Assembly: GCA_050249695.1 (NCBI GenBank)
Contig: JBFWQA010000001.1
Span: 62,001-126,000 of the forward strand
DNA from: JACKJP01 sp050249695
Lineage (GTDB): Bacteria; Pseudomonadota; Alphaproteobacteria; Rhizobiales; Tepidamorphaceae
Reading direction: 5' to 3'
Length of the DNA: 64,000 nt
Made by a program: the position numbers and the translations under genes. The notes beneath the pieces are model-generated. The model made no database searches and had not been told where the DNA came from. It was given only the letters and a program-made list of their open reading frames with translations. Positions 44,126-53,457 of the stretch are shown here, piece by piece. Position 1 is the stretch's first letter. Each line of letters begins with the position of its first letter.

Positions 44126-45916
44126 ATGAAGATGAACCGGCAGCCGCCGGTGGATGGCGCGATCGCGTCCGGGCCGGCGGCTGGTGACGCGCGGGACAAG
44201 GATGACGTTCTGCGCGATCTGGACCGAACCGTTCATGCATTGCTCGGCGAGGCGACCGGCGGGATTTCGCAGGTCGGCCTTGCCGAGGCGTGGGCCGACT
44301 GGCTTTCGCATCTGGCGCTGGCACCGGGCACGCAGGCCTGGATTGCGCGCAAGGGGACCGAAAAATGGCTCCGCTTCGCGCAGATGATGTCGCGTTGCGC
44401 CGCCGGCTCCCCTGCGGATGCTGCCTGCATCACGCCATTGCCGCACGATCACCGGTTCGACGATGCCGCGTGGTCCGCATTTCCCTACAATGCGATCCAT
44501 CAGGCGTTTCTGCTCAACCAGCAATGGTGGCACAATCTTACGACGGGCGTGCCGGGCGTCTCGGCGCGCAACGAACGTCTCGTCGAATTCTACAGCCGAC
44601 AGTTCCTCGACATGCTCTCGCCGTCCAACTTTCCGGCGACGAACCCGGAAGTTCTCCAGGCCACGCTGCGCGACGGAGGTCTCAATTTCCTGCGCGGCTT
44701 CGGCTACTGGCTGGAGGACATGCGGCGTCAGGCGACCGGCGCCAGACCCGTCGGCGCGGATGCATTCGTTCCCGGCCGGACGGTCGCCGTGACACCGGGC
44801 GAAGTCGTCTACGAGAACCGGCTGATCGAACTGATTCAATATCGGCCGGCAAGCGGCAAGGTGCACGAGCAGCCGCTCCTGATCGTGCCGGCCTGGATCA
44901 TGAAGTATTACATTCTCGATCTTTCGCCCGACAATTCGTTGATCGCGCATCTTGTGTCGCAGGGCTTCTCGGTCTTCTGCATTTCCTGGAAGAACCCCGG
45001 CGAGGCGGAGCGCGACCTCGGCCTCGACGACTATCGCCGGCTCGGCGTGGAGGCCGCGCTGGACGCCGTGCAGGCGATCACCGGCGCCAGACATGTCCAT
45101 ACGGCCGGCTATTGCCTCGGCGGCACGTTGCTCACCTTCGCGGCGGCCGCCCTCGCGACCCGCGGCGACCGCCGCATCGCCTCGATGACGCTGCTTGCCG
45201 CGCAGGTCGATTTCACCGAAGCCGGCGAACTCAGCCTCTTCGTCAGCGAAAGTCAGCTTGCCCTGCTGGAAGACATGATGTGGCGCAAGGGATATCTCGA
45301 CAAACGCCGGATGGCCGGGACCTTCCAGATGCTGCGCTCGCAGGATCTCGTCTGGTCGCGCAGCGTACGTGAATATCTGATGGGCGAGCGGGCGCCGGTG
45401 AACGACATGGCCGCCTGGAGCGCCGACACCACCCGCATGCCCTACCGCATGCACAGCGAGTATCTGCGCCGGCTCTATCTCGGCAACGACCTCGCCGAGG
45501 GCCGCATGCAGGTCGATGGCCGTATCGTCTATCCCGGTGACATCGCCGTGCCGGTCTTCGCGGTGGCCACGACCAGCGATCACATCGCGCCGTGGCGGTC
45601 CGTCTTCAAGGCCGTCCACCTGTTGGACGGCGACATTACCTTCGTGCTGACCAACGGCGGACACAATGCCGGCATCGTTTCGCCGCCGGGCCGGAAGGGG
45701 CGGGCGTACCAGATGCTCGAATATCGCGACGGCGATCCGCATCCCGATCCGGACCTGTGGCGCCGGACCGCGGTGAGCATCGACGGTTCATGGTGGCCGG
45801 ACTGGGTGCGCTGGCTGCAGGCAAGGGCCGGTGACATGACCGAACCGCCGGCCATGGGGGGCAACGCCTACCGGCCGCTGAGGCCGGCGCCGGGCGCATA
45901 TGTTCTGGAGGATTGA
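44126..45916 (+). CDS. phaC: Class I poly(3-hydroxyalkanoate) synthase
   Basis: A 596-aa alpha/beta-hydrolase-fold synthase that polymerises (R)-3-hydroxyacyl-CoA at granules. The catalytic triad is Cys330 in the lipase-like box GYCLGGTL, Asp485 (TTSDHIAPW) and His513 (NGGHNAGI). The N-terminal NPEVLQATLRDGGLNFLRGF is typical of class I. ATG 44126. No phaA/phaB genes are here. It converges with aroQ. Confidence 0.96.
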   Translation: MKMNRQPPVDGAIASGPAAGDARDKDDVLRDLDRTVHALLGEATGGISQVGLAEAWADWLSHLALAPGTQAWIARKGTEKWLRFAQMMSRCAAGSPADAACITPLPHDHRFDDAAWSAFPYNAIHQAFLLNQQWWHNLTTGVPGVSARNERLVEFYSRQFLDMLSPSNFPATNPEVLQATLRDGGLNFLRGFGYWLEDMRRQATGARPVGADAFVPGRTVAVTPGEVVYENRLIELIQYRPASGKVHEQPLLIVPAWIMKYYILDLSPDNSLIAHLVSQGFSVFCISWKNPGEAERDLGLDDYRRLGVEAALDAVQAITGARHVHTAGYCLGGTLLTFAAAALATRGDRRIASMTLLAAQVDFTEAGELSLFVSESQLALLEDMMWRKGYLDKRRMAGTFQMLRSQDLVWSRSVREYLMGERAPVNDMAAWSADTTRMPYRMHSEYLRRLYLGNDLAEGRMQVDGRIVYPGDIAVPVFAVATTSDHIAPWRSVFKAVHLLDGDITFVLTNGGHNAGIVSPPGRKGRAYQMLEYRDGDPHPDPDLWRRTAVSIDGSWWPDWVRWLQARAGDMTEPPAMGGNAYRPLRPAPGAYVLED

Positions 45917-45936
45917 CGGGCTCTCCCCGCCGCCGA

Positions 45937-46374
45937 TCAGCCTATGATTTCCGCAAGACGCCGGATCGCGGCGGCATAGCCGGAAATGCCGAAACCGGCG
46001 ATCACGCCGCTTGCGAGGGGCGAGACGTAGGAATGGTGACGGAATGCCTCGCGCGCATGCACATTCGAGATATGCACTTCGAAGACCGGCAGGTCGGATG
46101 CCTTCAGCGCATCGTGAATGGCGATGGAGGTATGGGTGTACGCGGCCGGGTTGATGACGATGCCGCACGCTTTCTCGCGGGCTTCCTGAATCCAGCTGAT
46201 CAGCTCGTGTTCCGCATTGCTCTGGCGGAAGACGGCCTCGAGCCCGCACTCGCCCGCGGTCTTGCGGCACAGCGCCTCCACATCGGCCAGCGTCTCACGC
46301 CCGTAGAGGTCCGGCTCGCGCGTCCCGAGCAGGTTGAGGTTGGGTCCGTTGAGGACATAGACAGGCTTGCTCAC
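45937..46374 (-). CDS. aroQ: Type II 3-dehydroquinate dehydratase
   Basis: A 145-aa dodecameric-type DHQase. It dehydrates 3-dehydroquinate in the shikimate pathway or in quinate breakdown. The N-terminal YVLNGPNLNLLGTREPDLYG carries the loop arginine and tyrosine, NPAAYTHTSIAI the histidine region, and VFEVHISNVHAREAFRHHSY the second active-site block. Many alphaproteobacteria have aroQ before accB-accC; here it stands alone, so it may be a second copy. Confidence 0.93.
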   Translation of the reverse strand: MSKPVYVLNGPNLNLLGTREPDLYGRETLADVEALCRKTAGECGLEAVFRQSNAEHELISWIQEAREKACGIVINPAAYTHTSIAIHDALKASDLPVFEVHISNVHAREAFRHHSYVSPLASGVIAGFGISGYAAAIRRLAEIIG

Positions 46375-46431
46375 CGGCTGATCTCCGCATGATGACGCGC
46401 CTATATGCGCGCGTGCCGCCGCCCTGTCCAG

Positions 46432-49400
46432 TCAGCGCCTGCCGAGCGCCACATAGATGGCCGGGATCACCAGCACCGTCAGCGCGGTTGACGAGGCGAG
46501 GCCGAACAGCAGAGAAATAGCCAGACCCTGGAAGATCGGATCGGTGAGGATGACCGCAGCGCCGATCATGGCGGCAAGCGCCGTCAGCAGAATCGGCTTG
46601 AAGCGGATCGCCCCGGCCTCCAGCAGCACGTCGAGCAGGGGCCGGTCGGGCGCGCGCGCGTGACGCACGAAATCGACCAGCAGGATCGAGTTCCTGACGA
46701 TGATGCCGGCGAGCGCGATGAAGCCGATCATCGACGTTGCCGTGAAAGGCGCATCGAAAAGCCAGTGGCCGGTCAGGATGCCGATGAATGTCAGCGGGAT
46801 CGGCGTCAGGATCACCAGCGGCAGCCGGAAATCGCCGAACTGCGCGACGACGAGAATGTAGATTCCGAGCAGGGCGACCATGAAGGCGGCCCCCATGTCG
46901 CGGAACGTGACCCAGGTCACCTCCCATTCGCCGTCCCACAGAAGGATCGGTCGGGATTCGTCGTCCGGCTGGCCGTGCAGCTTGATTTCCGGCTTCGGCA
47001 ATCCGTTCCAGTCGATCTTGTCCAGCGCCTTGGACACCTCGATCATGCCGTAGACCGGGGATTCGTATTCGCCGGCAAGCTCCGCGAGCACCATTTCGGC
47101 GGCACGCATGTTGTGCCGGAAGATCGGGTAGGAGGCCTTCTCGCGGGAGATCGTCACGACGTCCCCGAGTTCGACGATCGAGCGGTCGCCGGGGAGCGCG
47201 TTGGCGGGCACCGGGATCGCCAGCGCCCGTTCGTCGAGGACGCCATGTTCGCGCGCTGTCGCGATGCGGATCGGGATCGGATGACGGCCGTCGCCGCGAT
47301 GCGAATACCCCACGGTCTGGCCGCCGAAATAGGTACCGATCGTGTCGTAGACGTCCTGCTGCTCGACGCGGAAATATTCGATATTGTCCTGGTCGATCCT
47401 GAGCCGCGTGCGCGGCGCCGGAACTCCGTAGCTGTCGTCGATGTCGACGATGAAGGGGACTGAGGCGAAGGCTTCGCGGACCTTTTCGGCGACCGCGCGG
47501 CGCGTGTCCGCGTCGGGTCCGTAGATTTCCGCCAGCAGCGTTGCGAGGACGGGCGGGCCGGGTGGCGGTTCGACCACCTTGATGCTCGTTCCCGCCGGCG
47601 CGTCGATGCCTTCCAGCCGCTTGCGCAGGTCAAGCGCGATCTCATGGCTCGTCCGGCTCCGCTCGCCCTTGGCGCTGAGATTGACCTGGATATCGCCCAT
47701 CTGGCTTTCCGAACGCAGATAGTAATGCCGCACCAACCCGTTGAAATTGAACGGCGCGGCGGTGCCGGCGTAGGACTGGAACGATATCGCTTCCTGAAGG
47801 TCAGCCATCCGCGCGACAGCCAGCGTCAGAACGCGGTCGGTATCCTCAACCGAGGAACCTTCCGGCAGGTCGACCACGACCTGCAACTCGCTCTTGTTGT
47901 CGAAGGGCAGCAGCTTCACGGTGACCGATTTGGTGTAGAAGAGCGACAGCGAACCGAGCGTCGCGAGGCCGACCAGCGCGAGGAAAATCCAGCTGCGCTT
48001 GCGCGAGGAAAGGATCGGACGGGCAACGCGGATGAACATGTGGCCGAGAAAGCCGACATGCTCGTGGTGATCGGCCTCGCCCTCCTTTTCGGCGCCGCCG
48101 AACTTCAGCATCAGCCATGGCGTCAGCATGACGGCGACGAAGAAGGAGAAGACCATGGCGGCCGACGCATTGGCCGGAATCGGGCTCATATAGGGGCCCA
48201 TCAGCCCGGAGACGAACAGCATCGGCAGCAGCGCTGCGACGACCGTCAGCGTCGCGACGATCGTCGGGTTGCCGACCTCCGACACGGCCTCGATGGCAGC
48301 CTGCGCGCGTGGACGGTCGTCCTTCATTGCCCAGTGTCGCGCGATGTTCTCGATGACGACGATGGCGTCGTCGACGAGGATGCCGATGGAGAAGATGAGC
48401 GCAAAAAGGCTCACGCGATTGAGCGTGTACCCCATGATCGACGCCGCGAACAGCGTCAGCAGGATCGTCGTCGGGATGACAACGGCAACCACAATCGCTG
48501 CGCGCCAGCCGATGGCGAAGGCCACGAGGATGACGATGGAAACGGTCGCCAGCCCGAGATGGAACAGCAGTTCATTGGCTTTTTCATTCGCCGATTCGCC
48601 ATAGTCGCGCGTGATCGACATGGTCAGGTCTTCCGGGAAGATCGAACCTTTCGTCGCCTCGAGCTGATGAATGATTTCCTCGGCGATGACGACCGCGTTC
48701 GTTCCCGGACGCTTTGCAATCGCAATCGTGACCGCCGGAAGACGCGTGACGCCGTCATCTGAAACGACATGGTTCGCGACCAGGGTCTCGTTGGGCCGCG
48801 TTTCCAGCACGATATCGGCGACATCGCGAACATAAACCGGTCTGCCATCGCGGGCGGTGATCAGAATGTTGCCGATTTCAACCGGCGTTTGCAGCGTCTG
48901 GCCCGCGACGAGGCCTGTCATGTGGCCGTCCTCACGGATATCGGCCGCACGGAACGAGCGGTTGGCGCCGGCGATCTTTCCTGCAAGCTGTTGCAGGGTC
49001 AGCCCGTAAAGCGAGAGCTTTTCCGGATTGGGTTCGATGCGAAATTCGTCCGGCTGCTCGCCGACGATGTAGGTCAGGCCGACGTCATCGAGCTTGGATA
49101 CCTCGTTGATCACTTCCCGCGCGACGCGCGTCAGGTCGCTGGCCGACCAGCGTGCAGCGGCGTCCGGCTTTGGCGATAGCGTGACCGATACGATGGCGAC
49201 ATCGTCGATGCCGCGCGCCACGATCAGCGGCTCGGGGACGCCGACAGGGATGCGGTCCATGTTGGCGCGCACTTTTTCGTGGACGCGCAGTATCGCCGCA
49301 TCGGTGCTGGTGCCAACATCGAAACGGGCAGTGACGACGGTGCCGTCATCCTGCGTCTGCGAATAGACGTGCTCGACATTGTCGATGCTCTTGATGATCG

Positions 49401-49620
49401 TCTCGAGCGGTTCGGTGACGAGCTTGACCGCGTCTTCGGCCTTCAGCCCGTCCGCACGGACGTGGATATCGACCATCGGCACCGAAATCTGGGGCTCTTC
49501 CTCGCGCGGCAGTGTGACAAGCGCGACGATGCCGACGGCAAACGAGGCCAGCAGGAACAGCGGCGTCAGCGGTGAGCGGATGAACGCCTTCGTCAGAAAG
49601 CCGGCGGCTCCGAGCTTCAT
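46432..49620 (-). CDS. RND efflux permease (HAE1/AcrB superfamily)
   Basis: A 1062-aa inner-membrane pump with 12 membrane segments and two large periplasmic domains. The proton-relay aspartates are visible in SIGILVDDAIVVIENIARHW. The N-terminal ITFREEEPQIS-like segment reads LPREEEPQISVPMVDI, characteristic of a MexF-distant, MMPL-neighbouring HAE group rather than CusA. It overlaps the adaptor stop by 4 bp. No outer-membrane factor is encoded nearby. Substrate unknown. Confidence 0.93.
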   Translation of the reverse strand: MKLGAAGFLTKAFIRSPLTPLFLLASFAVGIVALVTLPREEEPQISVPMVDIHVRADGLKAEDAVKLVTEPLETIIKSIDNVEHVYSQTQDDGTVVTARFDVGTSTDAAILRVHEKVRANMDRIPVGVPEPLIVARGIDDVAIVSVTLSPKPDAAARWSASDLTRVAREVINEVSKLDDVGLTYIVGEQPDEFRIEPNPEKLSLYGLTLQQLAGKIAGANRSFRAADIREDGHMTGLVAGQTLQTPVEIGNILITARDGRPVYVRDVADIVLETRPNETLVANHVVSDDGVTRLPAVTIAIAKRPGTNAVVIAEEIIHQLEATKGSIFPEDLTMSITRDYGESANEKANELLFHLGLATVSIVILVAFAIGWRAAIVVAVVIPTTILLTLFAASIMGYTLNRVSLFALIFSIGILVDDAIVVIENIARHWAMKDDRPRAQAAIEAVSEVGNPTIVATLTVVAALLPMLFVSGLMGPYMSPIPANASAAMVFSFFVAVMLTPWLMLKFGGAEKEGEADHHEHVGFLGHMFIRVARPILSSRKRSWIFLALVGLATLGSLSLFYTKSVTVKLLPFDNKSELQVVVDLPEGSSVEDTDRVLTLAVARMADLQEAISFQSYAGTAAPFNFNGLVRHYYLRSESQMGDIQVNLSAKGERSRTSHEIALDLRKRLEGIDAPAGTSIKVVEPPPGPPVLATLLAEIYGPDADTRRAVAEKVREAFASVPFIVDIDDSYGVPAPRTRLRIDQDNIEYFRVEQQDVYDTIGTYFGGQTVGYSHRGDGRHPIPIRIATAREHGVLDERALAIPVPANALPGDRSIVELGDVVTISREKASYPIFRHNMRAAEMVLAELAGEYESPVYGMIEVSKALDKIDWNGLPKPEIKLHGQPDDESRPILLWDGEWEVTWVTFRDMGAAFMVALLGIYILVVAQFGDFRLPLVILTPIPLTFIGILTGHWLFDAPFTATSMIGFIALAGIIVRNSILLVDFVRHARAPDRPLLDVLLEAGAIRFKPILLTALAAMIGAAVILTDPIFQGLAISLLFGLASSTALTVLVIPAIYVALGRR

Positions 49621-50615
49621 GGCGTGACGACCCTGTCGCCCGCGGCGAGGCCGCTCAGCACTTCGCGCATCGCGGTGCCATCGGCCTGGAATCTCTCGCC
49701 GATGACGACGCTGACCAGAACCGGCTGTGAGCCGGCCAGCGAAACATAGTCGATTCCGTGGCGTGTCGTGATCGCATCGGCGGGAACGGCGATGATATCC
49801 TGCCGGCCGACGGGAATGCTGACGAGGGTTCGCTCTCCCACGAAAAAGTCGCCGAGATCGGCAACGTCGACATCGGCGATCACGCGGCCGTTCTGGATTT
49901 CCGGATAAACCTTCACGAGGCGACCTTCGGCCATGGTCAATGCGCTGTCGGCGCCGCGAATGCCGACTTCGACGCTATCGCCCTCGCGGATCGTCGCCGC
50001 ATGCCGTTCGGGCAGCGACAGGCGCAGGAAATACCCCCCGCTGGCGACCCGCAGGATCGTTTCGCCGGGGAGCACCACGGAACCATGCGTGACCGGCACC
50101 GTCAGGACGCGTCCCGATTCCGGGGCGACAACCGCGCCTTCACTCGCCTGCTGGCGGTTGACCGCGATTTCCGCCTCGACGGCTTGCAGCTCGTTGACGA
50201 GAACGTCATGGGCGGTCTGTGCCTCGTCGAGCCTGGCCTTGGGGACCGAGCCGCGCGTGAAGAGATCCTGGGCGCGCGAAAGGCTGGTGCGCGCATTGTC
50301 CAGCCGCGCGACGACCGCGAGACGCTTTGCATCCAGCGCGGCGCGCTGCAGCGCCAGCTTCTCGTCGCTGACCTCGGCCACCGTCTGCCCGGCTTCGACC
50401 GTGTCGCCTTCCTCCACCGTGATGCCGGTTACCGTTCCGCCGATTCGGGCGCGCGCCGGGACAACATTCCGGCTCTGAACCTGCCCGAAGACGGATTTCA
50501 TGATCGGCACTGTCATCGGCTGGACGACATATTCGGCGGCGCCCGCTGCCGCCGGCGCCAGTGCGGCAGCCAGTGGCAGGGCGATCGCCAGTGCGCGGTG
50601 GAGGAAAATTCTCAT
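49617..50615 (-). CDS. RND efflux periplasmic adaptor
   Basis: A 332-aa adaptor with a signal peptide (RIFLHRALAIALPLAAALA), the lipoyl-like VPARARIGGTVTGITVEEGD, a coiled-coil hairpin (about 70-145), and the beta-barrel ending VIGERFQADGTAMREVL. Its start ATG 50615 overlaps the stop of the DUF2892 gene. It partners with the permease. The coiled coil is short, as in many alphaproteobacterial adaptors. Confidence 0.9.
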   Translation of the reverse strand: MRIFLHRALAIALPLAAALAPAAAGAAEYVVQPMTVPIMKSVFGQVQSRNVVPARARIGGTVTGITVEEGDTVEAGQTVAEVSDEKLALQRAALDAKRLAVVARLDNARTSLSRAQDLFTRGSVPKARLDEAQTAHDVLVNELQAVEAEIAVNRQQASEGAVVAPESGRVLTVPVTHGSVVLPGETILRVASGGYFLRLSLPERHAATIREGDSVEVGIRGADSALTMAEGRLVKVYPEIQNGRVIADVDVADLGDFFVGERTLVSIPVGRQDIIAVPADAITTRHGIDYVSLAGSQPVLVSVVIGERFQADGTAMREVLSGLAAGDRVVTP

Positions 50616-50815
50616 TTGAAAGCGATCCCCGGCTTTACGCCCAGTTTCTTGAATACCGACGCGGCCGGGCAAAACCCGGTGACGGACGCCTGAATCATGT
50701 TCAGGCCCGCAAATGCGGTCAGAAGCAGCCAGTAGGGCGAAACGAAGTAGCCCAGCGCAAGAGAAATCGTGACGACGAAACCGGCAAACAGCATAACGCT
50801 GCGATCGAGGCACAT
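50612..50815 (-). CDS. DUF2892 (YgaP-type) membrane protein
   Basis: A 67-aa protein with two hydrophobic helices (residues 5-24 and 27-45) and CPAASVFKKLG near the C terminus, the hallmark of DUF2892. These membrane modules occur alone or fused to rhodanese domains. The gene is first in the operon with an adaptor and RND permease, a combination I associate with ArsR/SmtB-controlled sulfur or thiol-responsive operons, though no regulator is present. AAGGAA precedes the start. Confidence 0.88.
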   Translation of the reverse strand: MCLDRSVMLFAGFVVTISLALGYFVSPYWLLLTAFAGLNMIQASVTGFCPAASVFKKLGVKPGIAFK

Positions 50816-50862
50816 TGTTCATTCCTTCAGAAAGTATGCCGGCGAACCGGCGGGGTTGAGGG

Positions 50863-50896
50863 TGAATTCAATATATTAGAGAGATGTAATGTTTCA
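50863..50896 (-). promoter_or_regulatory. AT-rich promoter/operator of the DUF2892-RND operon
   Basis: In GC-rich surroundings a 34-bp AT-rich block holds AATATATT (50870-50877, self-complementary) and ATTA-N8-TAAT (50875-50890). It lies 48-81 bp upstream of the first start. ArsR/SmtB repressors such as BigR bind AT-rich imperfect palindromes of this kind. No such repressor gene is adjacent. Confidence 0.4.
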
Positions 50897-51000
50897 AGAG
50901 CGGCGATCCCCGAAATGCCTCGTTCAAAGGTTGACACCGCCAGCGGCGGGCGGGAGATAGATGCGCACAGATCCGCGGTCGGCGAATTGGGCTAGGTCAA

Positions 51001-51564
51001 ATGCGATTGCGCAAAGCGGCTTTGGGAAACGCGCTGTTTGCCTTGGTATTGCACAGCGGAGCGGCCGCGGCGCAGCCCTCGGCCTGTTCGGACGATCCCC
51101 GCTGGCAGGCGCCCCGCGACAGGGGGCAGGTCTTCTATCTTCAGAAATCGAGCAACCCCAACACGGTCGTTTACGCCATGCGGCTCGACGAAAGCGGAAA
51201 CGTGGAGCGACGCGACCCGATGACCGCCTATTGGCGCCGCTACGCCGAACACGGCCAGCGGATGGAACTGCGGTTTCTGGAGCGGGTGCTCGCATTCGAT
51301 ATCCAGCACCGGCTGATCGATGGCGATGCGCCCCGATATCGGGCCAATCTGGTCGCTTACCCGGCGTTGAAAGCCACTGTGGAAAAGGGCGATGGCGGAA
51401 GTTACCGCGCCGTGCTGCCGATCGACGGCCGGCCAGCGCAACTTGAGTGTATTTACGTCGAACTGCGCGAGACGGAGTTCATTCCCAGAATCCTCCACGT
51501 CGACCTCGTCGGGCGCACGCTGGAAGGCAGCGTGCCGATCAGGCAGCGCCTCCTGCCGCCTTGA
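51001..51564 (+). CDS. DUF4833 family secreted protein
   Basis: A 187-aa protein with a Sec signal (about residues 1-24) and a mature domain with FYLQKSSNPNTVVYAMRLDE and VERRDPMTAYWRRYAEHG, which mark DUF4833. The family is small and uncharacterised; the fold is probably beta-rich. Upstream is TTGACA (50931-50936) but no clear -10. It is convergent with the SDR gene, 3 bp away. Confidence 0.85.
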   Translation: MRLRKAALGNALFALVLHSGAAAAQPSACSDDPRWQAPRDRGQVFYLQKSSNPNTVVYAMRLDESGNVERRDPMTAYWRRYAEHGQRMELRFLERVLAFDIQHRLIDGDAPRYRANLVAYPALKATVEKGDGGSYRAVLPIDGRPAQLECIYVELRETEFIPRILHVDLVGRTLEGSVPIRQRLLPP

Positions 51565-51567
51565 GGC

Positions 51568-52389
51568 TCATGCACCGGGCGTGTTGCGCCAGTTCTTCGC
51601 GGTGAGGCCCATGATCCAGTCCGTCACCGCCACGGGCATATAGTGCTGAAGGCCGACCGACAGCCGCAATTGCCAGGGAAAGACGGAAACGCGCGCGCCG
51701 CGCGCGATGTCGCGGACAATCCGCCGCGCCGCCTGTTCGGGCGTCCGGCAGAACGGACGCGGCATGTCGAGCGAACGGCTCATCGCTGTGTCGATGAAGC
51801 CGGGTACGATCACCGTCACGTTGACGCCGCGCGGGCGCACCAGCCGTCGCAGGCTGTCGCCATAGATGTGCACCGCAGACTTGGAAGCGCAGTATGCCGG
51901 CGATTGCGGCATGCCGATGAGACCGGAGATGGACCCGATCAGCGCGATATGCCCCCTGCCGCGGCCGACCATCGCCGGGAGCAGAGGAGTGACGGCGTTG
52001 ACGGCGCCCAGCGTGTTGATCGCGAAAATGCGGTTTGCCTGCTCGCCGGTCTCCCCCGAGGGGCCGGGCACGACCTGATCGCCGCCGATCCCCGTGCTGG
52101 CAACGAGCAGATCCACGGGCCGGACGGCATCGCGTCCCTTCAGCCACTCGTCCATCGCGGCCGGATCGGTGACGTCGATGATCCTCGTCGAAACTTCCGT
52201 GCCGCGCGAGACGCAGGAGGCGGCGGTTGCTTCCAGCCGCGCCGGATCGCGTCCGGCAAGAGACAGGAGCCGGCCCGGCGCCGCATAGGCTTCCGCGAGC
52301 GCACGGCCAAGCCCGCCGCTGGCGCCGGTGATGACAATATGGCCCGGCGCGGCCTTGATCGCGGGATGCGCCCTCTCGCTTGCGCTCAT
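51568..52389 (-). CDS. SDR-family oxidoreductase, KDSR-like
   Basis: A 273-aa short-chain dehydrogenase. Cofactor loop TGASGGLGRALAEAY, the active tetrad with IGSISGL and YCASKSAV (Tyr and Lys), and the C-terminal VIVPGFIDTAMSRSL. A hydrophobic C-terminal segment follows, as in 3-ketosphinganine reductases (KDSR), but SDR paralogues are too similar for assignment from sequence alone. GGAGGGAAGG precedes ATG 52389. It is divergent from the PAP2/AUR1-like gene with 144 bp between. In the context of the lipid cluster, reduction of a 3-keto lipid intermediate would fit. Confidence 0.8.
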   Translation of the reverse strand: MSASERAHPAIKAAPGHIVITGASGGLGRALAEAYAAPGRLLSLAGRDPARLEATAASCVSRGTEVSTRIIDVTDPAAMDEWLKGRDAVRPVDLLVASTGIGGDQVVPGPSGETGEQANRIFAINTLGAVNAVTPLLPAMVGRGRGHIALIGSISGLIGMPQSPAYCASKSAVHIYGDSLRRLVRPRGVNVTVIVPGFIDTAMSRSLDMPRPFCRTPEQAARRIVRDIARGARVSVFPWQLRLSVGLQHYMPVAVTDWIMGLTAKNWRNTPGA

Positions 52390-52533
52390 TCTGCCTTCCC
52401 TCCGATGCTGCGACGGCACTGCTTACGATCTTTTGCCGGCCGGCGCCAATCTTCACCGCCTTCTGGCCAAGCGCCGCACGCCATACTATGAAGGCCGCGA
52501 CATCCCTCTCGCCGCGCCGGAGCCGCCCTTCCC

Positions 52534-53442
52534 ATGTTCCCTCTCGCCCATCTCCGCGCGCTTTGGGGCCGCTGGTGGCTGGCACCGTTCGCGCCGCTGC
52601 CATTGCTTCCCATACTCGCGTGGACCGGCAACCTGCGCATCGAGCACATCGTGATCGTCGCTGTTCTCGTGGTGCTCGGCGTGGCGACCGCGCGGACGCG
52701 GGCGCTGCTCATCGCGTGCGTGCCGGGTGTGGCTGTGGGGCTCGGATATGAAATCATCAGGTTTCTGCGGCCTGTCTTCATCACCCCCGACAAGGTTCTC
52801 GGCTGCGACCTCGCCGCGTTCGAGGCGCGGTTTTTCGGCTTGCCGGACGGCCGCACGCTGCCGGACTTCTTCGTCGCGCATCACACGCGGTTCTGGGACT
52901 TCTTCTTCGCCGTTCCCTATACGATCTTCTGGATGGCCGCCGTCGCTTACGGCATCGTGCTCTTCTTCACCAACCGGCCGCGCATGCGGCGCTTCCTGTG
53001 GGTGCTCGCCGCGACGCACGCGGTCGCCTTCGCGATCTGGCTCATATGGCCTGCGGCGCCGCCCTGGTACATCCGCGAATATGGCTGCGCTATCGACATG
53101 AACGCGCTCCCGGATGCGGCGGCGTTAAGCCGGCTCGATGACTATCTCGGCATTTCCTATTTCCGCGACTATTACAGCCGCACGCCCAATGTCTTCGGCG
53201 CGTTGCCGTCGCTGCATTGTGCCTTCCCGACGGCGGCGCTCGTCTCCGCATGGCCTGATTCCGGCTGGCGCGAGCGTGCCCTGCATGTATTTCTTATCCT
53301 TTGGATGCTGAGCGCGAGCGTCTATCTGGACCATCATTGGCTGGTCGACGGGCTGGCCGGGATCGCGATCGTGATCGCGGTTCACGCCGTCATCCATGCG
53401 ATACCGGAAGCGCTGCGAAGACGCCGGGCAATGGGTGCCTGA
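52534..53442 (+). CDS. PAP2/AUR1-type membrane phosphotransferase-like protein
   Basis: A 302-aa polytopic membrane protein with about six helices. The PAP2 active-site motifs are FGALPSLHCAFP (His228) and YLDHHWLVDG (His268, Asp272), the second in the pattern HxxxD. Such enzymes either hydrolyse lipid phosphates or, as in fungal AUR1 (IPC synthase), transfer a phospho-headgroup between lipids. The S-x-HC-A-FP form with Ser-Leu-His is shared with AUR1-like bacterial proteins. Neighbouring inositol-phosphate genes suggest a phosphoinositol transferase, by inference. Confidence 0.82.
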   Translation: MFPLAHLRALWGRWWLAPFAPLPLLPILAWTGNLRIEHIVIVAVLVVLGVATARTRALLIACVPGVAVGLGYEIIRFLRPVFITPDKVLGCDLAAFEARFFGLPDGRTLPDFFVAHHTRFWDFFFAVPYTIFWMAAVAYGIVLFFTNRPRMRRFLWVLAATHAVAFAIWLIWPAAPPWYIREYGCAIDMNALPDAAALSRLDDYLGISYFRDYYSRTPNVFGALPSLHCAFPTAALVSAWPDSGWRERALHVFLILWMLSASVYLDHHWLVDGLAGIAIVIAVHAVIHAIPEALRRRRAMGA

Positions 53443-53457
53443 GGAAGGGGGAGTGCC

